NCBI RefSeq assembly: GCF_004358425.1
Contig: NZ_CP037948.1
Coordinates: 1,612,001-1,676,000, forward strand
Origin: Qipengyuania sediminis
GTDB taxonomy: Bacteria > Pseudomonadota > Alphaproteobacteria > Sphingomonadales > Sphingomonadaceae
Reading direction: 5' to 3'
Length of the DNA stretch: 64,000 nt
The notes beneath the pieces are model-generated. The model ran no database searches. It was not told the origin of the DNA and saw only the letters and a program-made list of their open reading frames with translations. Shown in pieces: positions 26,101-36,349 of the stretch (the stretch's first letter is position 1; every line of letters begins with the position of its first letter). The position numbers were made by a program, and so were the translations under genes.

Positions 26101-28041
26101 TCAGGGTGTGGTGCGGGCCCTGAGCAGCCGGTCGAAGCCCTGTTCGCCGGCGGCTACCGGCTCGAGCCAGGGCCAGCGCAGCCCGCCGTGATAGGGCACC
26201 GCAATCGTGTCGAAGCGATCGCCGCGCTTCACCAGCAGGCGGATCGGCTCGCGTCCGCCCTTGGCCGCGGTGATCGCCGAAGTCAGCACGTCCTTCGCAT
26301 AGGCCTCGCCGTTCACCGCCACGATCTGCGCCCCATTGACGATGCCCGCATCGAAGGCCGGGCCATCATAGAGCGTCGAGGTGACCTTGCCGCTCGAATC
26401 CAGCACCAGTCCGAGCGAATAGGTCAGGTTCACCACCTTGCCGTGATCGAAGCGCCCCTTGTCGAAGGGGTTCATGGTGTCCTTCCACACCAGCCGATAG
26501 CCGGCCGCGGTTACGCCGGCGAGCGGCGCGGGCTGGTTCGACTGTCGCAGGCGGGTGTCGAGGAACGACGCCCAATCATAGGCGTGGATGCCGTTGAGGG
26601 TCCGCACCACTTCGGCGAAATCATAGGTCCGCTGCCCTGGATCGCCGGGCGTCGCGCCGAAGAACGCGCGCGCGAAATCGTCGAGCCCGCGCGCGCCGCC
26701 GGTGCCGCGGCGGATGATCTGGTCGGCTTCGAGCCACACCAGCGCGCCCTCGACATAATAGTCCTCGCTCCGCTGCAGCGAGCTGTAGGGGAGGGGCCGC
26801 CGCGCACTTATGATCGGGTCGAAGGTGGTATCCTCGACGCTGCGCCAAGCGCGGCCCGGCTGCCCTTCGGAATAGGTCGCGGCCGCCGCGGCGAACATGC
26901 CCAGCACCGTCTCCTTCTTCTGCAGCCCCGACCGCGCCGCCAGCACGTAGCCCCAGAACTGCGTCTGCCCTTCGTAGACCCAGAGCAGATTGTTCTGCAT
27001 CGGAAGGCGATAGTCCGCAGTCCACAGCCCCTCCGGCCGGCGATACTTGCCGTTCCAGGCGTGGACCAGCTCATGCGCGACGACATTGCGGTCCCAATCC
27101 ATCTCGTCCCATTTGACGAGGCTGTCGGGCTCGAACTGGTTCTCGCTCGAACGCTGGTGCTCGAGACCGATTCCGCCCATCCGGTCGGTCATGGCGAGGA
27201 GGAAGCGGTAGCGGTCGAAGGGCCGACCGCCGAATATCTCGTCGGCCTCGGTGACCATGCGCTCGAAGGTCGTCAGATGCTCCGGCTTGATAGAAAGCTG
27301 CGCCGGCTTGTCGGCCACTGCATCCAGCGTCACGTTCTGTCCGATGGTCCAATCCTTCGCGTAGCGCCCGGCGAAGATCGGCGAGTCGACCAGCCTCTGA
27401 TAATCGGTCTGGTCCCAGGTGACCGTGGAACCGCCGACAAGCTGGCCGTCTAGCGCGGTGAAGGCGCGCCATCCCTCGGGGAACCTGACGCTCGGCCGAA
27501 CCGCGATCCGGCGGGTGTAATGGCCCGCGGGATAAAGGCTCATCTTCTCCCACTGAAGGTTCAGCATCTCCTGCGTCATGGTGATGCGCCCCTCGCTCGC
27601 CTGCAGCGGGCTGGTGTGCGCGAAGCTGGCGGTGACGAGGCGCACGCCTTCGGGCACGGTCACGTCGAACTGATAGACGTCGAGCGGATTGCGCCGCCAT
27701 GCGAGCGGCCTTCCGTTTGCTGAAAAGCGGATGTCGGAGAGAAGACTGATCGGCCCGCGCGGCGCGTGGTTGCCAGGCAGCCATTCGGGATAGAGCAGGG
27801 TCAGCGTGGTCATGCCGCGCGGCACCGGGATCGTCTGCGTTACCCGGTAGAGCCCGCGCCGCGTGTCGGAGGCATCGATGGCAAGCGTCATCGCCCCGCC
27901 CGGCCATGGGGTGTCGGCGGGCACGGGGGGCGTGGTCGCGACCGGCTGCTGGACGGGCGCGGAAGGCTCCGGCAGCTGCGCGGCCGCGGGTTGGGCGGCA
28001 AGGGCGAAGGCGAGCGCGAGGAGCGCGGTGCGGCTTGTCAT
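26101..28041 (-). CDS. M61 family (glycyl aminopeptidase-like) metallopeptidase with PDZ domain
   Basis: A 646-residue exported protein. Signal peptide MTSRTALLALAFALAAQ then A-Q; the mature part has the M61 N-terminal beta domain, the zinc motif HELVHAWNGKYRRP (HExxH, followed by the N-x-K-x-R-P typical of M61), and a C-terminal PDZ segment containing DGPAFDAGIVNGAQIVAVNG. The upstream in-frame extension to 28278 is in the hisS promoter region and is not used. Likely a periplasmic aminopeptidase; substrates unknown. Confidence 0.93.
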   Translation of the reverse strand: MTSRTALLALAFALAAQPAAAQLPEPSAPVQQPVATTPPVPADTPWPGGAMTLAIDASDTRRGLYRVTQTIPVPRGMTTLTLLYPEWLPGNHAPRGPISLLSDIRFSANGRPLAWRRNPLDVYQFDVTVPEGVRLVTASFAHTSPLQASEGRITMTQEMLNLQWEKMSLYPAGHYTRRIAVRPSVRFPEGWRAFTALDGQLVGGSTVTWDQTDYQRLVDSPIFAGRYAKDWTIGQNVTLDAVADKPAQLSIKPEHLTTFERMVTEADEIFGGRPFDRYRFLLAMTDRMGGIGLEHQRSSENQFEPDSLVKWDEMDWDRNVVAHELVHAWNGKYRRPEGLWTADYRLPMQNNLLWVYEGQTQFWGYVLAARSGLQKKETVLGMFAAAAATYSEGQPGRAWRSVEDTTFDPIISARRPLPYSSLQRSEDYYVEGALVWLEADQIIRRGTGGARGLDDFARAFFGATPGDPGQRTYDFAEVVRTLNGIHAYDWASFLDTRLRQSNQPAPLAGVTAAGYRLVWKDTMNPFDKGRFDHGKVVNLTYSLGLVLDSSGKVTSTLYDGPAFDAGIVNGAQIVAVNGEAYAKDVLTSAITAAKGGREPIRLLVKRGDRFDTIAVPYHGGLRWPWLEPVAAGEQGFDRLLRARTTP

Positions 28042-28165
28042 GACCGGGTTCTGGCGGCGCGCCAGGGGCTTGGCAAGGGTGCGCCTTCGCCCATGCACCC
28101 GCCCTTCCCGTTCCTTGCCCACCCGCTTTGTATAGAGGCGGAGTTGGCCTAAAGGCGGTCCCGTA

Positions 28166-29431
28166 ATGAACAAGAGCTCGCCCCAAACCCCGCCAGCAAT
28201 CCGCGGCACGCAGGACATCTTCGGCGCCGATGCAGAGGCCTTCGCCTTCGTGGTCGAGACCTTCGAGCGCGTGCGCAAGCTCTACCGCTTCCGCCCGGTC
28301 GAAATGCCGGTGTTCGAGCGTACCGAGGTGTTCGCCCGCTCGATCGGCGAGACCACCGATGTCGTCTCGAAGGAGATGTACACCTTCGCCGATCGCAGCG
28401 GGGAGAGCCTGACGCTGCGGCCCGAATTCACCGCCGGGATCGCGCGCGCCTATCTCACCAACGGCTGGCAGCAGCACGCGCCAGTGAAGCTTGCGACGCA
28501 TGGCCCCGCGTTCCGCTACGAACGCCCGCAGAAGGGCCGCTTCCGCCAGTTCCATCAGATCGATGCCGAGATCGTCGGCGCGGCCGAGCCGCAGGCCGAT
28601 GTCGAGCTGCTGGCGATGGCCGACCAGCTGCTGCGCGAGCTGGGCATCGAAGGCGTCACGCTCCAGCTCAACACGCTCGGCGATGCCGACAGCCGCGAGG
28701 CCTGGCGCGCGGCGCTGGTGGGGTATTTTCGCGAGGTGAGGGGCGAATTGAGCGATGAGTCGCAAGCGCGGCTCGAGAAGAACCCGCTTCGCATCCTCGA
28801 CAGCAAGGACCCGCGCGATCGGCGCTTCCTGGCCGACGCCCCGAGGATCGACCGGTTCCTCTCCGAAGAGGCGCTGCGCTTCTTCGAAAGCGTCATCACC
28901 GGCCTCGACGCCGCAGGGGTGCGCTGGACCCGCGCGCAAAGCCTCGTCCGCGGCCTCGACTACTACCGCCACACCGCTTTCGAATTTATCCCCGACGAGG
29001 GGTCGGCGGCGGCGGATGCGCTGGGCAGCCAGAGCACGATCCTGGGCGGCGGGCGCTACGATGGCCTCATGGAAAGCCTCGGCGGCCCCGCCACCCCGGC
29101 GGTGGGCTGGGCCGCGGGCATCGAGCGGCTGGCGATGCTGGTGGGCGAGAGGAAGGAAGATGAGCCGGACTGCGTAATCGTCGCCGGCGACGATAGTGTC
29201 ATTCCGATTGCCAACAGCGTAGCTTCGGCCCTCCGCTCTGCAGGTACCTCTGTCGAAGTCGTTGCTCGCGGTTCACCTCGCAAACGCTTTGATAAAGCTG
29301 TCAAGATCGGTGGCGACACGCTCGTGAACATCTACTTACGCGACGACGGCTCAGTGACATGGGGCGTATTGGGGGACCCCGAGACGGGTCTACCGATCCA
29401 AGCCAAGATTTCTCATCTATTCACCGAATAA
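28166..29431 (+). CDS. hisS: histidyl-tRNA synthetase
   Basis: Charges tRNA-His. At 421 residues, class II motifs are present: motif 2 [20 protein letters not shown] (about residues 114-133), the HisA motif [12 protein letters not shown], and motif 3 [14 protein letters not shown]. From about residue 330 (base 29160) the anticodon-binding domain is unusual: its sequence departs from the usual HisRS ending and its base composition is lower in GC than the rest of the gene. It is followed four bases later by prfA. Confidence 0.95.
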   Translation: MNKSSPQTPPAIRGTQDIFGADAEAFAFVVETFERVRKLYRFRPVEMPVFERTEVFARSIGETTDVVSKEMYTFADRSGESLTLRPEFTAGIARAYLTNGWQQHAPVKLATHGPAFRYERPQKGRFRQFHQIDAEIVGAAEPQADVELLAMADQLLRELGIEGVTLQLNTLGDADSREAWRAALVGYFREVRGELSDESQARLEKNPLRILDSKDPRDRRFLADAPRIDRFLSEEALRFFESVITGLDAAGVRWTRAQSLVRGLDYYRHTAFEFIPDEGSAAADALGSQSTILGGGRYDGLMESLGGPATPAVGWAAGIERLAMLVGERKEDEPDCVIVAGDDSVIPIANSVASALRSAGTSVEVVARGSPRKRFDKAVKIGGDTLVNIYLRDDGSVTWGVLGDPETGLPIQAKISHLFTE

Positions 29432-29434
29432 CGC

Positions 29435-30502
29435 GTGACGATTCCCCCTAACCGCATCGACCAGCTCCTCAGCCGCTTCGCCGAGATCGAGGCGCGGTTG
29501 GCTTCGGGCACGCTCGAGGGGGAGGCCTTCGTTGCCGCGAGCCGGGATTATGCCGAGCTCGAACCAGTTGCGCGCGCCGCGGGCGAGGTGCGGGCGATGC
29601 GCGCCGAGATTGCGGAGCTTTCCGCACTGACGAACGATCCCGAGATGGCCATACTCGCCGGCGAGGAGCTTACCGCGCTGCGCGAGCGCCTCCCCGAGGC
29701 CGAGCGCCGCCTCGCCATCGCGATGCTGCCGCGCGATGCTGCCGATGCGCGGCCCGCCATGCTCGAGATCCGCGCCGGTACCGGGGGCGAGGAGGCGGCG
29801 CTGTTCGCGGCCGATCTCTACCGCATGTACGAACGTTTCGCGGCCGAGCAGGGCTGGCGGGTCGAGCCGGTCAGCATCAGCGCCTCCGATATCGGCGGTT
29901 ACAAGGAAGTCGTCGCCAATATCGCCGGCAGCGGAGTCTTCGCGAAACTGAAGTTCGAAAGCGGGGTCCACCGCGTCCAGCGCGTGCCCGAAACCGAGAG
30001 CGGCGGACGCATCCACACCAGCGCCGCCACCGTCGCCGTGCTGCCCGAACCGGACGAGGTCGATGTCCGCATCGAGGACAAGGACCTGAAGATCGACGTC
30101 TATCGCGCGTCCGGTGCGGGCGGCCAGCACGTCAACACCACCGACAGCGCCGTCCGGATCACGCATCTGCCGACCGGAACCGTCGTCACCTGCCAGGACG
30201 GGCGCAGCCAGCACAAGAACAAGGACAAGGCGATGCAGGTTCTGCGCGCCCGGCTTTACGAGGCCCAGCGCGATGCGGCGCAGGGGGCGGAGGCCGAGGC
30301 GAGGAAGGCCATGGTCGGCTCGGGCGACCGCTCCGAACGGATCCGCACCTACAATTTCCCGCAAGGCCGCGTCACCGATCACCGGATCGGGTTGACGCTG
30401 CACAAGCTCCCCGAAATCCTGGCCGGGCCCGGCCTCGGCGAACTGGTCGCCGCCCTGACGGCGGAGGACGAGGCGAAGCGGCTGGCTTCGCTCGATAATT
30501 GA
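29435..30502 (+). CDS. prfA: peptide chain release factor 1
   Basis: Recognises UAA/UAG stops and releases the peptide. A 355-residue protein with GTG start three bases after hisS. The stop-codon-reading tripeptide PxT occurs as PET in [12 protein letters not shown], and the catalytic GGQ loop is [16 protein letters not shown] (Gln methylated by PrmC). The next gene, prmC, encodes exactly that methylase and overlaps by four bases, the classic arrangement. Confidence 0.97.
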   Translation: MTIPPNRIDQLLSRFAEIEARLASGTLEGEAFVAASRDYAELEPVARAAGEVRAMRAEIAELSALTNDPEMAILAGEELTALRERLPEAERRLAIAMLPRDAADARPAMLEIRAGTGGEEAALFAADLYRMYERFAAEQGWRVEPVSISASDIGGYKEVVANIAGSGVFAKLKFESGVHRVQRVPETESGGRIHTSAATVAVLPEPDEVDVRIEDKDLKIDVYRASGAGGQHVNTTDSAVRITHLPTGTVVTCQDGRSQHKNKDKAMQVLRARLYEAQRDAAQGAEAEARKAMVGSGDRSERIRTYNFPQGRVTDHRIGLTLHKLPEILAGPGLGELVAALTAEDEAKRLASLDN

Positions 30503-31338
30503 CCATTGCCGAAGCGCTCCGCGACGCGGCTCGCCGTCTCGGCACCGATTGGGCGCGCGATGAGGCGGAGTTGCTCATGGCGCACGCTCTTGGCGTGACG
30601 CGCAGCGCGATGCTGCTCGGCCGTATGCGCGATCCTGCGCCCCTTGCCTTCGCCCACATGCTCGAACGGCGCTTGGAGGATGAGCCGGTGGCCTACATCA
30701 TCGGCGAGGCCGAGTTCTACGGCCGGCGCTTCGCCGTCACCCCGGACGTGCTGATTCCGCGCGGCGATAGCGAGGCGGTGATCGCCGCGGCGCTCGATGC
30801 GGCCCCCGCCCCCTCTCGCATACTCGACCTCGGCACCGGTTCTGGTTGCCTGCTGCTGACCATGCTTGCCGAATGCCCCGGGGCCAGGGGATGGGGCCTC
30901 GACCGCTCCGCCGAAGCGCTGATGGTGGCAGACGCCAACGCCGCTGCGCTGCAATTGAAGGAACGCGTGCGTTTTTTAAAGGTCGATTGGAACCAGCCCG
31001 GCTGGGCTGAAAGGCTCGGTGCCTTCGACCTCATCCTCGCCAACCCGCCTTATGTCGAGGCAGAGGCGGAACTCGATGCATCGGTGCGCGACTTCGAGCC
31101 CGCCGGGGCGCTGTTCGCGGGGGCGGACGGACTCGATGCCTATCGTTGCCTCATCCCGCAGCTTCCGCACCTGCTCGCAGACCAGGGAGTGGCGGTTGTA
31201 GAGATCGGGCACCGCCAGGCCGCTGCGGTGACAGCGATCGCGGCGCGCGCGGGCTTCTCCGTGACGGTTCTCCAAGATCTCGCGGGCCGCGACCGTGCGC
31301 TGGTGATGCGGATAAATCGCTTGGCAAAGCGTGGCTAA
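30499..31338 (+). CDS. prmC: peptide chain release factor N5-glutamine methyltransferase
   Basis: Methylates the Gln of the GGQ motif in RF1/RF2. A 279-residue protein; the start is a TTG at 30499 that overlaps the prfA stop (TTGA), so translation is probably coupled and may be weak. SAM motif [15 protein letters not shown] (about residues 109-123) and the catalytic [11 protein letters not shown] (about residues 181-191) are clear. Confidence 0.95.
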   Translation: MTIAEALRDAARRLGTDWARDEAELLMAHALGVTRSAMLLGRMRDPAPLAFAHMLERRLEDEPVAYIIGEAEFYGRRFAVTPDVLIPRGDSEAVIAAALDAAPAPSRILDLGTGSGCLLLTMLAECPGARGWGLDRSAEALMVADANAAALQLKERVRFLKVDWNQPGWAERLGAFDLILANPPYVEAEAELDASVRDFEPAGALFAGADGLDAYRCLIPQLPHLLADQGVAVVEIGHRQAAAVTAIAARAGFSVTVLQDLAGRDRALVMRINRLAKRG

Positions 31339-31356
31339 GCCATTACCTCTGCGTCT

Positions 31357-31395
31357 TGACCGGCGGAACGGCACTATCGCCTTCCGATGCGGTCA
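31357..31395 (+). terminator. hairpin after prmC
   Basis: TGACCG/CGGTCA outer stem with an inner GGAA/TTCC pair, starting 19 bases after the prmC stop. There is no T-tract. It could slow transcription or protect the 3' end; a weak call. Confidence 0.3.
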
Positions 31396-31456
31396 GGCTC
31401 CGACACTAGCATATTCCGGGTCGCGCAGGGTTGCGCTCGCGGGAATGGCAAGAGGC

Positions 31457-31473
31457 GCCGCCGGGCCGGCGGC
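31457..31473. other. GC-rich 8-1-8 palindrome upstream of the DUF4167 gene
   Basis: GCCGCCGG-G-CCGGCGGC, a perfect palindrome in the 205-base space between prmC and the DUF4167 start. Nothing else was recognised in that space. Confidence 0.5.
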
Positions 31474-31543
31474 AGGGGTCATGCGATGGACTGGCGGGCA
31501 TAGCGGCCCGGACGGCATCGCCTGGACGGGGAACGGACTTCCT

Positions 31544-32314
31544 TTGAACAACAATCGCAATCAGAACAATCGGCGTCGCGGCCGCGGCAATCGCAGTCAG
31601 GGCGGCGGGGGCGGCGGCAACCAGAGCAACCGGATCGACAGCCGCGCCCGCGGCAATGCGCCCCAATTGCTCGAGAAGTATCGCAAGCTTGCCGAAGACG
31701 CGCATCGCAACGGCGACCGGGTGCAGGCCGAGTACTATCTCCAGTTCGCGGACCACTATTTCCGCGTTATTGCCGACAACCGCGCCCGCATGGACGATCA
31801 GCGCGGGCCCGATCGGCAGGACATGCGCGGCCCCCGACGCGACGAGCGCGACATGGACGAGTTCGACGGCGAGTTCGACGAGGAGCGCGAAGAGCGCCAG
31901 CGCTTCGAACCGCGCGAGGCGCGCCGCGACCGCCCCCGTCAGCGCCCCATGATCGAGGGCGGAGAGGAGGGGGTTCGGAGCGAGGCCAACGAGGGCCCCG
32001 CCTTCGAGCCCGAGGACAACCCCTTCACCCGTGATCTGCGAGCACCCGGCGAGCCGCGCGAGGATGCGCCGCGCCGCCGCGCCCCCCGCCCGCGCCGCGA
32101 GGCGAACGGCAGTGGTCACGGCAATGGCACTGTCCGGCCGGAAATGGCTGAGCCGGCCGGGTTCGATCCCTCGCTGCTGCCGCCCTCTTTCTCCGCGAGC
32201 GAGACCTATGCCGAGAGCGAAACCGCCACGGACAGCGATGGGGAGAGCGGCGAACCCGCCCCCCGCCGCCGCCGCAAGCGCGGCGAAGGCGGCACGCTGA
32301 GCGCCGTCGGCTAG
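31544..32314 (+). CDS. DUF4167 protein
   Basis: A 256-residue basic-then-acidic protein. I place the start at a TTG (31544), giving M-NNNRNQNNRRRGRGN, because family members begin with exactly this Asn/Arg-rich stretch. The conserved core is QLLEKYRKLAEDAHRNGDRV then QAEYYLQFADHYFRVIADNR (about residues 40-80). The rest is Arg/Asp/Glu-rich and probably disordered. The family is restricted to alphaproteobacteria and the N-terminal RGG-like part suggests RNA binding (inference). Sits between prmC and lnt. Confidence 0.88.
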   Translation: MNNNRNQNNRRRGRGNRSQGGGGGGNQSNRIDSRARGNAPQLLEKYRKLAEDAHRNGDRVQAEYYLQFADHYFRVIADNRARMDDQRGPDRQDMRGPRRDERDMDEFDGEFDEEREERQRFEPREARRDRPRQRPMIEGGEEGVRSEANEGPAFEPEDNPFTRDLRAPGEPREDAPRRRAPRPRREANGSGHGNGTVRPEMAEPAGFDPSLLPPSFSASETYAESETATDSDGESGEPAPRRRRKRGEGGTLSAVG

Positions 32315-32365
32315 GTCTCAACCGCCGTTCGCGAACCGCGGGCCTCGGGCGCTACCTCGCACGCC

Positions 32366-33943
32366 ATGCAGCGGCTTGCCGCCTTATTGGACCGCTTTCC
32401 CAGGTTGGCGGCGCTCTTTTTCGGAGCGCTCGCTGCGACGGGCTTCCCGCCGCTCGCGCTCTGGCCATTCGGCCTCGTCGGTATCGCCGGTTTCGGCTGG
32501 CTGATTTGGCGAAGCGAGACCTGGCGCCGGGCGGCGCTGATCGGCTGGCTCTTCGGCGTCGCGCACTTCACGGTCACCAACAACTGGATAGCGACCGCCT
32601 TCACCTATCAGGCGGAAATGCCCGCCGCGCTGGGCTGGGCGGCGGTGCCCTTGCTCTCGCTGTATCTTGCGGTTTTCCCTGCCATCGCCGCGGGCTTTGC
32701 CAAGGCCCTGGCCCCCCGCGCCGGGCTTGCCGGGTTCGCGCCCGTGCTCGGCGCCGGATGGATCCTGGGCGAATGGCTGCGGAGCTGGGTCTTCACCGGC
32801 TATGCCTGGGGGCCGTTGTCGCTGATGCTGGTGGGCCCCGCCGCCCGGCCCGGCGCGGCGCTGGCGCTGCCGCTGACGGGAACCTACGCGCTTTCCGGTC
32901 TGCTGGTCTGCCTCGTCACGCTGGCCCTTGCCGGCGCCATGCAAGGACGCTGGGCGCTCGCCGCCGCGCCGCCGGCACTGATCGCTTTGGGCATGGTCTG
33001 GCCCGCCGCTGCGGCGCGCGAAGGCACGCTCCCCTTCACGCTCGTCCAGCACAATCTGCGGCAGGAGGAGATGAACGACGCATCGCGTTACGAAGACCAG
33101 TTCCAGCGCCTTGCCGCGCTCTCGCGCCCGCGCGAGGCCGCGGCACGCCGGCTGGTGCTATGGCCCGAAAGCGCGGTGCCCGATTATCTCGAGCCGGGCT
33201 ATCCGCAGCGCTATTACGACACCATGACGGTTGCGGGCGATCCCGCTTTCGCCCGCCGCCGCATCGCGCGCACCGGGGGGGCGGGGGCGCTGGTGCTGAC
33301 GGGCGCCGTCAACCTCCAGATCGGCAATGAGAATGGCCGCCGCATTGCGACCGGCGCGTATAATTCGGTGCTGGCGATCGGCGCGGACGGGCGCATCGCC
33401 GGTCGCTACGATAAGGCCCATCTCGTCCCCTACGGCGAATATCTGCCGATGCGCGGGCTGCTGGAGCCGTTGGGCTTATCGCGGCTGGTGGCGGGCAGTC
33501 TCGACTTCCTGGCGGGCCCGGGTCCGCGCACGCTGGCGCTCGGGCCCTGGGGGCGGGCCGGCATCCAGATCTGCTACGAGATCGTCTTCTCCGGACGAGT
33601 CGTCGATGGTGCCAATCGCCCGGACTACATCTTCAATCCATCGAATGATGGGTGGTTCGGCGCCTGGGGCCCGCCGCAGCATCTGGCGCAGGCGCGGATG
33701 CGGGCGGCCGAGGAAGGCCTGCCGGTTCTGCGTGCCACCACGACCGGGATCAGCGCGGTGATCGACGCGCGTGGAGTAGTTCGCGCGTCCATCGGCATGG
33801 GACAAGCGCGCCGGATCGACGGGCACGTCCCCCCCGCCGCCGCGCCGACGCCCTTCGCTCGTCTCGGGGGCTGGATGACCGCGCTTTGGGGTTTGCTGAT
33901 GCTCGCCGCGGGGCTGGTTGTCAGCCGGCGCGCCCGAGACTAG
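32366..33943 (+). CDS. lnt: apolipoprotein N-acyltransferase
   Basis: Adds the third acyl chain to the N-terminal cysteine of lipoproteins at the outer face of the inner membrane. 525 residues: an N-terminal multi-helix membrane part (residues 1-215) and a nitrilase-like periplasmic domain. The catalytic triad is visible as Glu in LVLWPESAVPDY, Lys in GRYDKAHLVPYGEYLP and Cys in GIQICYEIVFSG. Likely a housekeeping gene, 44 bases upstream of metK. Confidence 0.96.
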   Translation: MQRLAALLDRFPRLAALFFGALAATGFPPLALWPFGLVGIAGFGWLIWRSETWRRAALIGWLFGVAHFTVTNNWIATAFTYQAEMPAALGWAAVPLLSLYLAVFPAIAAGFAKALAPRAGLAGFAPVLGAGWILGEWLRSWVFTGYAWGPLSLMLVGPAARPGAALALPLTGTYALSGLLVCLVTLALAGAMQGRWALAAAPPALIALGMVWPAAAAREGTLPFTLVQHNLRQEEMNDASRYEDQFQRLAALSRPREAAARRLVLWPESAVPDYLEPGYPQRYYDTMTVAGDPAFARRRIARTGGAGALVLTGAVNLQIGNENGRRIATGAYNSVLAIGADGRIAGRYDKAHLVPYGEYLPMRGLLEPLGLSRLVAGSLDFLAGPGPRTLALGPWGRAGIQICYEIVFSGRVVDGANRPDYIFNPSNDGWFGAWGPPQHLAQARMRAAEEGLPVLRATTTGISAVIDARGVVRASIGMGQARRIDGHVPPAAAPTPFARLGGWMTALWGLLMLAAGLVVSRRARD

Positions 33944-33951
33944 GGACCGTC

Positions 33952-33971
33952 ATATAAAGCTATCCTTATAT
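33952..33971. promoter_or_regulatory. ATATAAAG-CTAT-CCTTATAT operator-like palindrome upstream of metK
   Basis: Two eight-base half sites that match as an inverted repeat at seven of eight positions, four bases apart, ending 15 bases before the metK GTG. It stands out because the surroundings are GC-rich. It resembles, from memory, the SamR/SahR-type (ArsR-family) sites that control methionine and SAM-cycle genes in alphaproteobacteria. It overlaps where -10 and transcription start elements would be, so repression is the natural reading. Confidence 0.55.
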
Positions 33972-33986
33972 CGGAATATTTGACCC

Positions 33987-35207
33987 GTGCGCACCAGCTT
34001 CCTGTTCACCTCCGAAAGCGTTTCCGAAGGCCATCCAGACAAGGTTTCGGACCAGATCTCCGACGCCATCGTTGATCTCTTCCTCGCCAAGGACCCTGAA
34101 GCCCGCGTCGCGTGCGAGACGCTCACGACCACGCAGACGGTGGTCCTGGCGGGCGAAATCAGGGGCGCGGGAATCATGGACACCGCCGGCAATTGGGCCC
34201 CCGGCGTGGAGCAGGAGATCGAAGATACAGTGCGCGCGGTGGTGCGCGAGATCGGCTACCAGCAGGAAGGTTTCCATTGGGAAACGCTGCGCTTCGAGAA
34301 CAATCTCCACCCTCAGAGCGCGCATATCGCGCAAGGGGTAGATGCCAGCGGCAACAAGGACGAGGGCGCGGGCGACCAAGGCATCATGTTCGGCTTCGCC
34401 TGCGATGAAACCCCGGATCTCATGCCCGCCACGCTCGACTACAGCCACAAGATTTTGGAGCGCATGGCTGCCGACCGCAAGAGCGGGGCGGCACCCTTCC
34501 TTGAGCCCGATGCCAAAAGCCAGGTGACGCTGCGCTACGAGAACGGCCGCCCGGTTGCCTGCACCGCGGTGGTGGTAAGCACGCAGCATGCCCCGGGCTA
34601 CGACCAAGGCGAGGAGGAGGCCGAGCTCAAGACCTATGTCCGCCGGGTCGTGCGCGAGGTGCTGCCCGATGGCTTCCTGTCGGGCGACACGCAATGGCAC
34701 ATCAACCCGACCGGCAGCTTCGTCATCGGCGGGCCCGACGGCGATGCCGGGCTGACGGGGCGCAAGATCATCGTCGATACCTATGGCGGGGCGGCCCCGC
34801 ACGGCGGCGGGGCGTTCAGCGGCAAGGACCCGACGAAGGTCGACCGCTCGGCCGCTTACATCACTCGTTATCTGGCGAAGAACGTGGTGGCCGCCGGGCT
34901 CGCCAAACGCTGCACCATCCAGATCGCCTATGCGATCGGGGTATCCGAGCCGCTCTCGCTCTATGTCGATACCCACGGCACCGCCGCGGACGGGGTAAGC
35001 GACGAGGCGCTCGAAAAGGCGATCCTGGGGTTGGACACTCTGGGGCGGCTGACCCCGCGCGCGATCCGCACGCATTTGGGGCTTAACCGCCCGATCTATC
35101 GTCCAACCGCCGCCTATGGACACTTCGGCCGCCGCGCCGATGGCGACTATTTCCCCTGGGAACGGACCGATCTGGCGGACGCGCTGAAAGCCGCGCTCCC
35201 GCGCTAG
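33987..35207 (+). CDS. metK: S-adenosylmethionine synthetase
   Basis: Makes SAM from methionine and ATP. 406 residues with GTG start. Signatures: [20 protein letters not shown] (residues 5-24), the ATP-loop [10 protein letters not shown] (about residues 128-137) and the P-loop-like [19 protein letters not shown] (about residues 273-291). Slightly longer than the E. coli enzyme, as in other alphaproteobacteria. The short leader holds a palindrome rather than a recognisable SAM riboswitch. Confidence 0.97.
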   Translation: MRTSFLFTSESVSEGHPDKVSDQISDAIVDLFLAKDPEARVACETLTTTQTVVLAGEIRGAGIMDTAGNWAPGVEQEIEDTVRAVVREIGYQQEGFHWETLRFENNLHPQSAHIAQGVDASGNKDEGAGDQGIMFGFACDETPDLMPATLDYSHKILERMAADRKSGAAPFLEPDAKSQVTLRYENGRPVACTAVVVSTQHAPGYDQGEEEAELKTYVRRVVREVLPDGFLSGDTQWHINPTGSFVIGGPDGDAGLTGRKIIVDTYGGAAPHGGGAFSGKDPTKVDRSAAYITRYLAKNVVAAGLAKRCTIQIAYAIGVSEPLSLYVDTHGTAADGVSDEALEKAILGLDTLGRLTPRAIRTHLGLNRPIYRPTAAYGHFGRRADGDYFPWERTDLADALKAALPR

Positions 35208-36349
35208 CCGTGTTCACCGAGCCGCGGGCTCGGGCGGTCCAGCGCGAGCTCGGCATCGGAAAAGGTGAACGGGCTGCGCAACCCGGGTACGCCGGCGAGG
35301 TCCACGCGCATCCCGCGCGCAACCGTCTGCGGATCGGCGAATACCTGCTCGATCGGATTGATCGGCCCCGCGGGAATGCCAGCCTCGGCGCAGCGGGAAA
35401 GCAGCTCCGTCTGGGAAAGCGCGCGGGTGCTCGCCGCGATGATCGCGTCGAGCTCCGCGCGGCCCGCAAGGCGGCCGGCATTGGTCGCGAAGCGCGGGTC
35501 GGCGAGCAGGTCCTCCCGATCCAGCACGCGGAGGAGCTTTGCGAAGAGCCCGTCGTTGGCTGGTGCCAGCACCACTTCGCCGTCGCTCACCGGAAACACG
35601 CCGTAGGCGCTGACCTGCGCGTGGCCATTGCCCATGCGGGGCGGGTTATCCCCAGTGGCGAAGTAGTGCGTCGCCTGGCTCGCGAGGAGCCCGACCGAGC
35701 AATCGAACAGCGCCATGTCGACATGCTGCCCGCGTCCGGTCCGCGCTCGCATCGCCAGCGCCGCCTGTATGGCGATCACGCTGTAGAGCCCGCAGGCAAG
35801 GTCGCTGGCGGAAATGCCCATCTTCATCGGCTGGCCATCGGGCTCGCCGGTCAGCGCCATGAAGCCGCTCATCGCCTGGATCACGAAGTCATATCCCGCC
35901 TCGCCGCTACGTGGGCCGGTTTGGCCGAAGCCCGTGATCGAACAATAGACGAGGCCCGGATTGGCGCCGGCAAGGCTTGCATTGTCCAGCCCGAAGCGGC
36001 GGAGGGTGCCGGTTTTGAAGTTCTCGATCAGGACGTCCGCCCCCGCAGCAAGCGCTCGCACTTGCGCGAGGTTGTGTGGATCGGTGAAATCGGCGACGAT
36101 CCCGCGCTTCCCCCGATTGGCGGAATGGTAATAGGCCGCCGCGCGTTCGCCCTCATGCTCGATCCACGGGGGACCCCATTGCCGCGTCCCGTCCCCCTGC
36201 GGCGCTTCGACCTTGATGACGTCCGCGCCGAGATCGGCGAGCACCTGCCCCGCCCACGGGCCGGCGAGCACGCGCGCGAGTTCGAGCACTTTCAGCCCTG
36301 CGAGGGGCGCGCGCGGGTTACGCGGTGCGCCCAGCCACTCGGCGCTCAT
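35204..36349 (-). CDS. CaiB/BaiF family (class III) CoA-transferase
   Basis: Moves CoA between carboxylic acids through an Asp-anhydride mechanism. 381 residues. Family features: [20 protein letters not shown] at the start, [31 protein letters not shown] and [21 protein letters not shown]. It is the last gene of a leftward run that also contains a class I CoA-transferase, and it overlaps the preceding hydrolase gene by four bases. Acid substrate not determinable. Confidence 0.93.
   Translation of the reverse strand: MSAEWLGAPRNPRAPLAGLKVLELARVLAGPWAGQVLADLGADVIKVEAPQGDGTRQWGPPWIEHEGERAAAYYHSANRGKRGIVADFTDPHNLAQVRALAAGADVLIENFKTGTLRRFGLDNASLAGANPGLVYCSITGFGQTGPRSGEAGYDFVIQAMSGFMALTGEPDGQPMKMGISASDLACGLYSVIAIQAALAMRARTGRGQHVDMALFDCSVGLLASQATHYFATGDNPPRMGNGHAQVSAYGVFPVSDGEVVLAPANDGLFAKLLRVLDREDLLADPRFATNAGRLAGRAELDAIIAASTRALSQTELLSRCAEAGIPAGPINPIEQVFADPQTVARGMRVDLAGVPGLRSPFTFSDAELALDRPSPRLGEHG

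Noticed and set aside
33944..33986. SAM riboswitch upstream of metK
   Set aside because: Only 43 bases between genes and no pseudoknot-type conserved core; the palindrome is better read as a protein-binding site.
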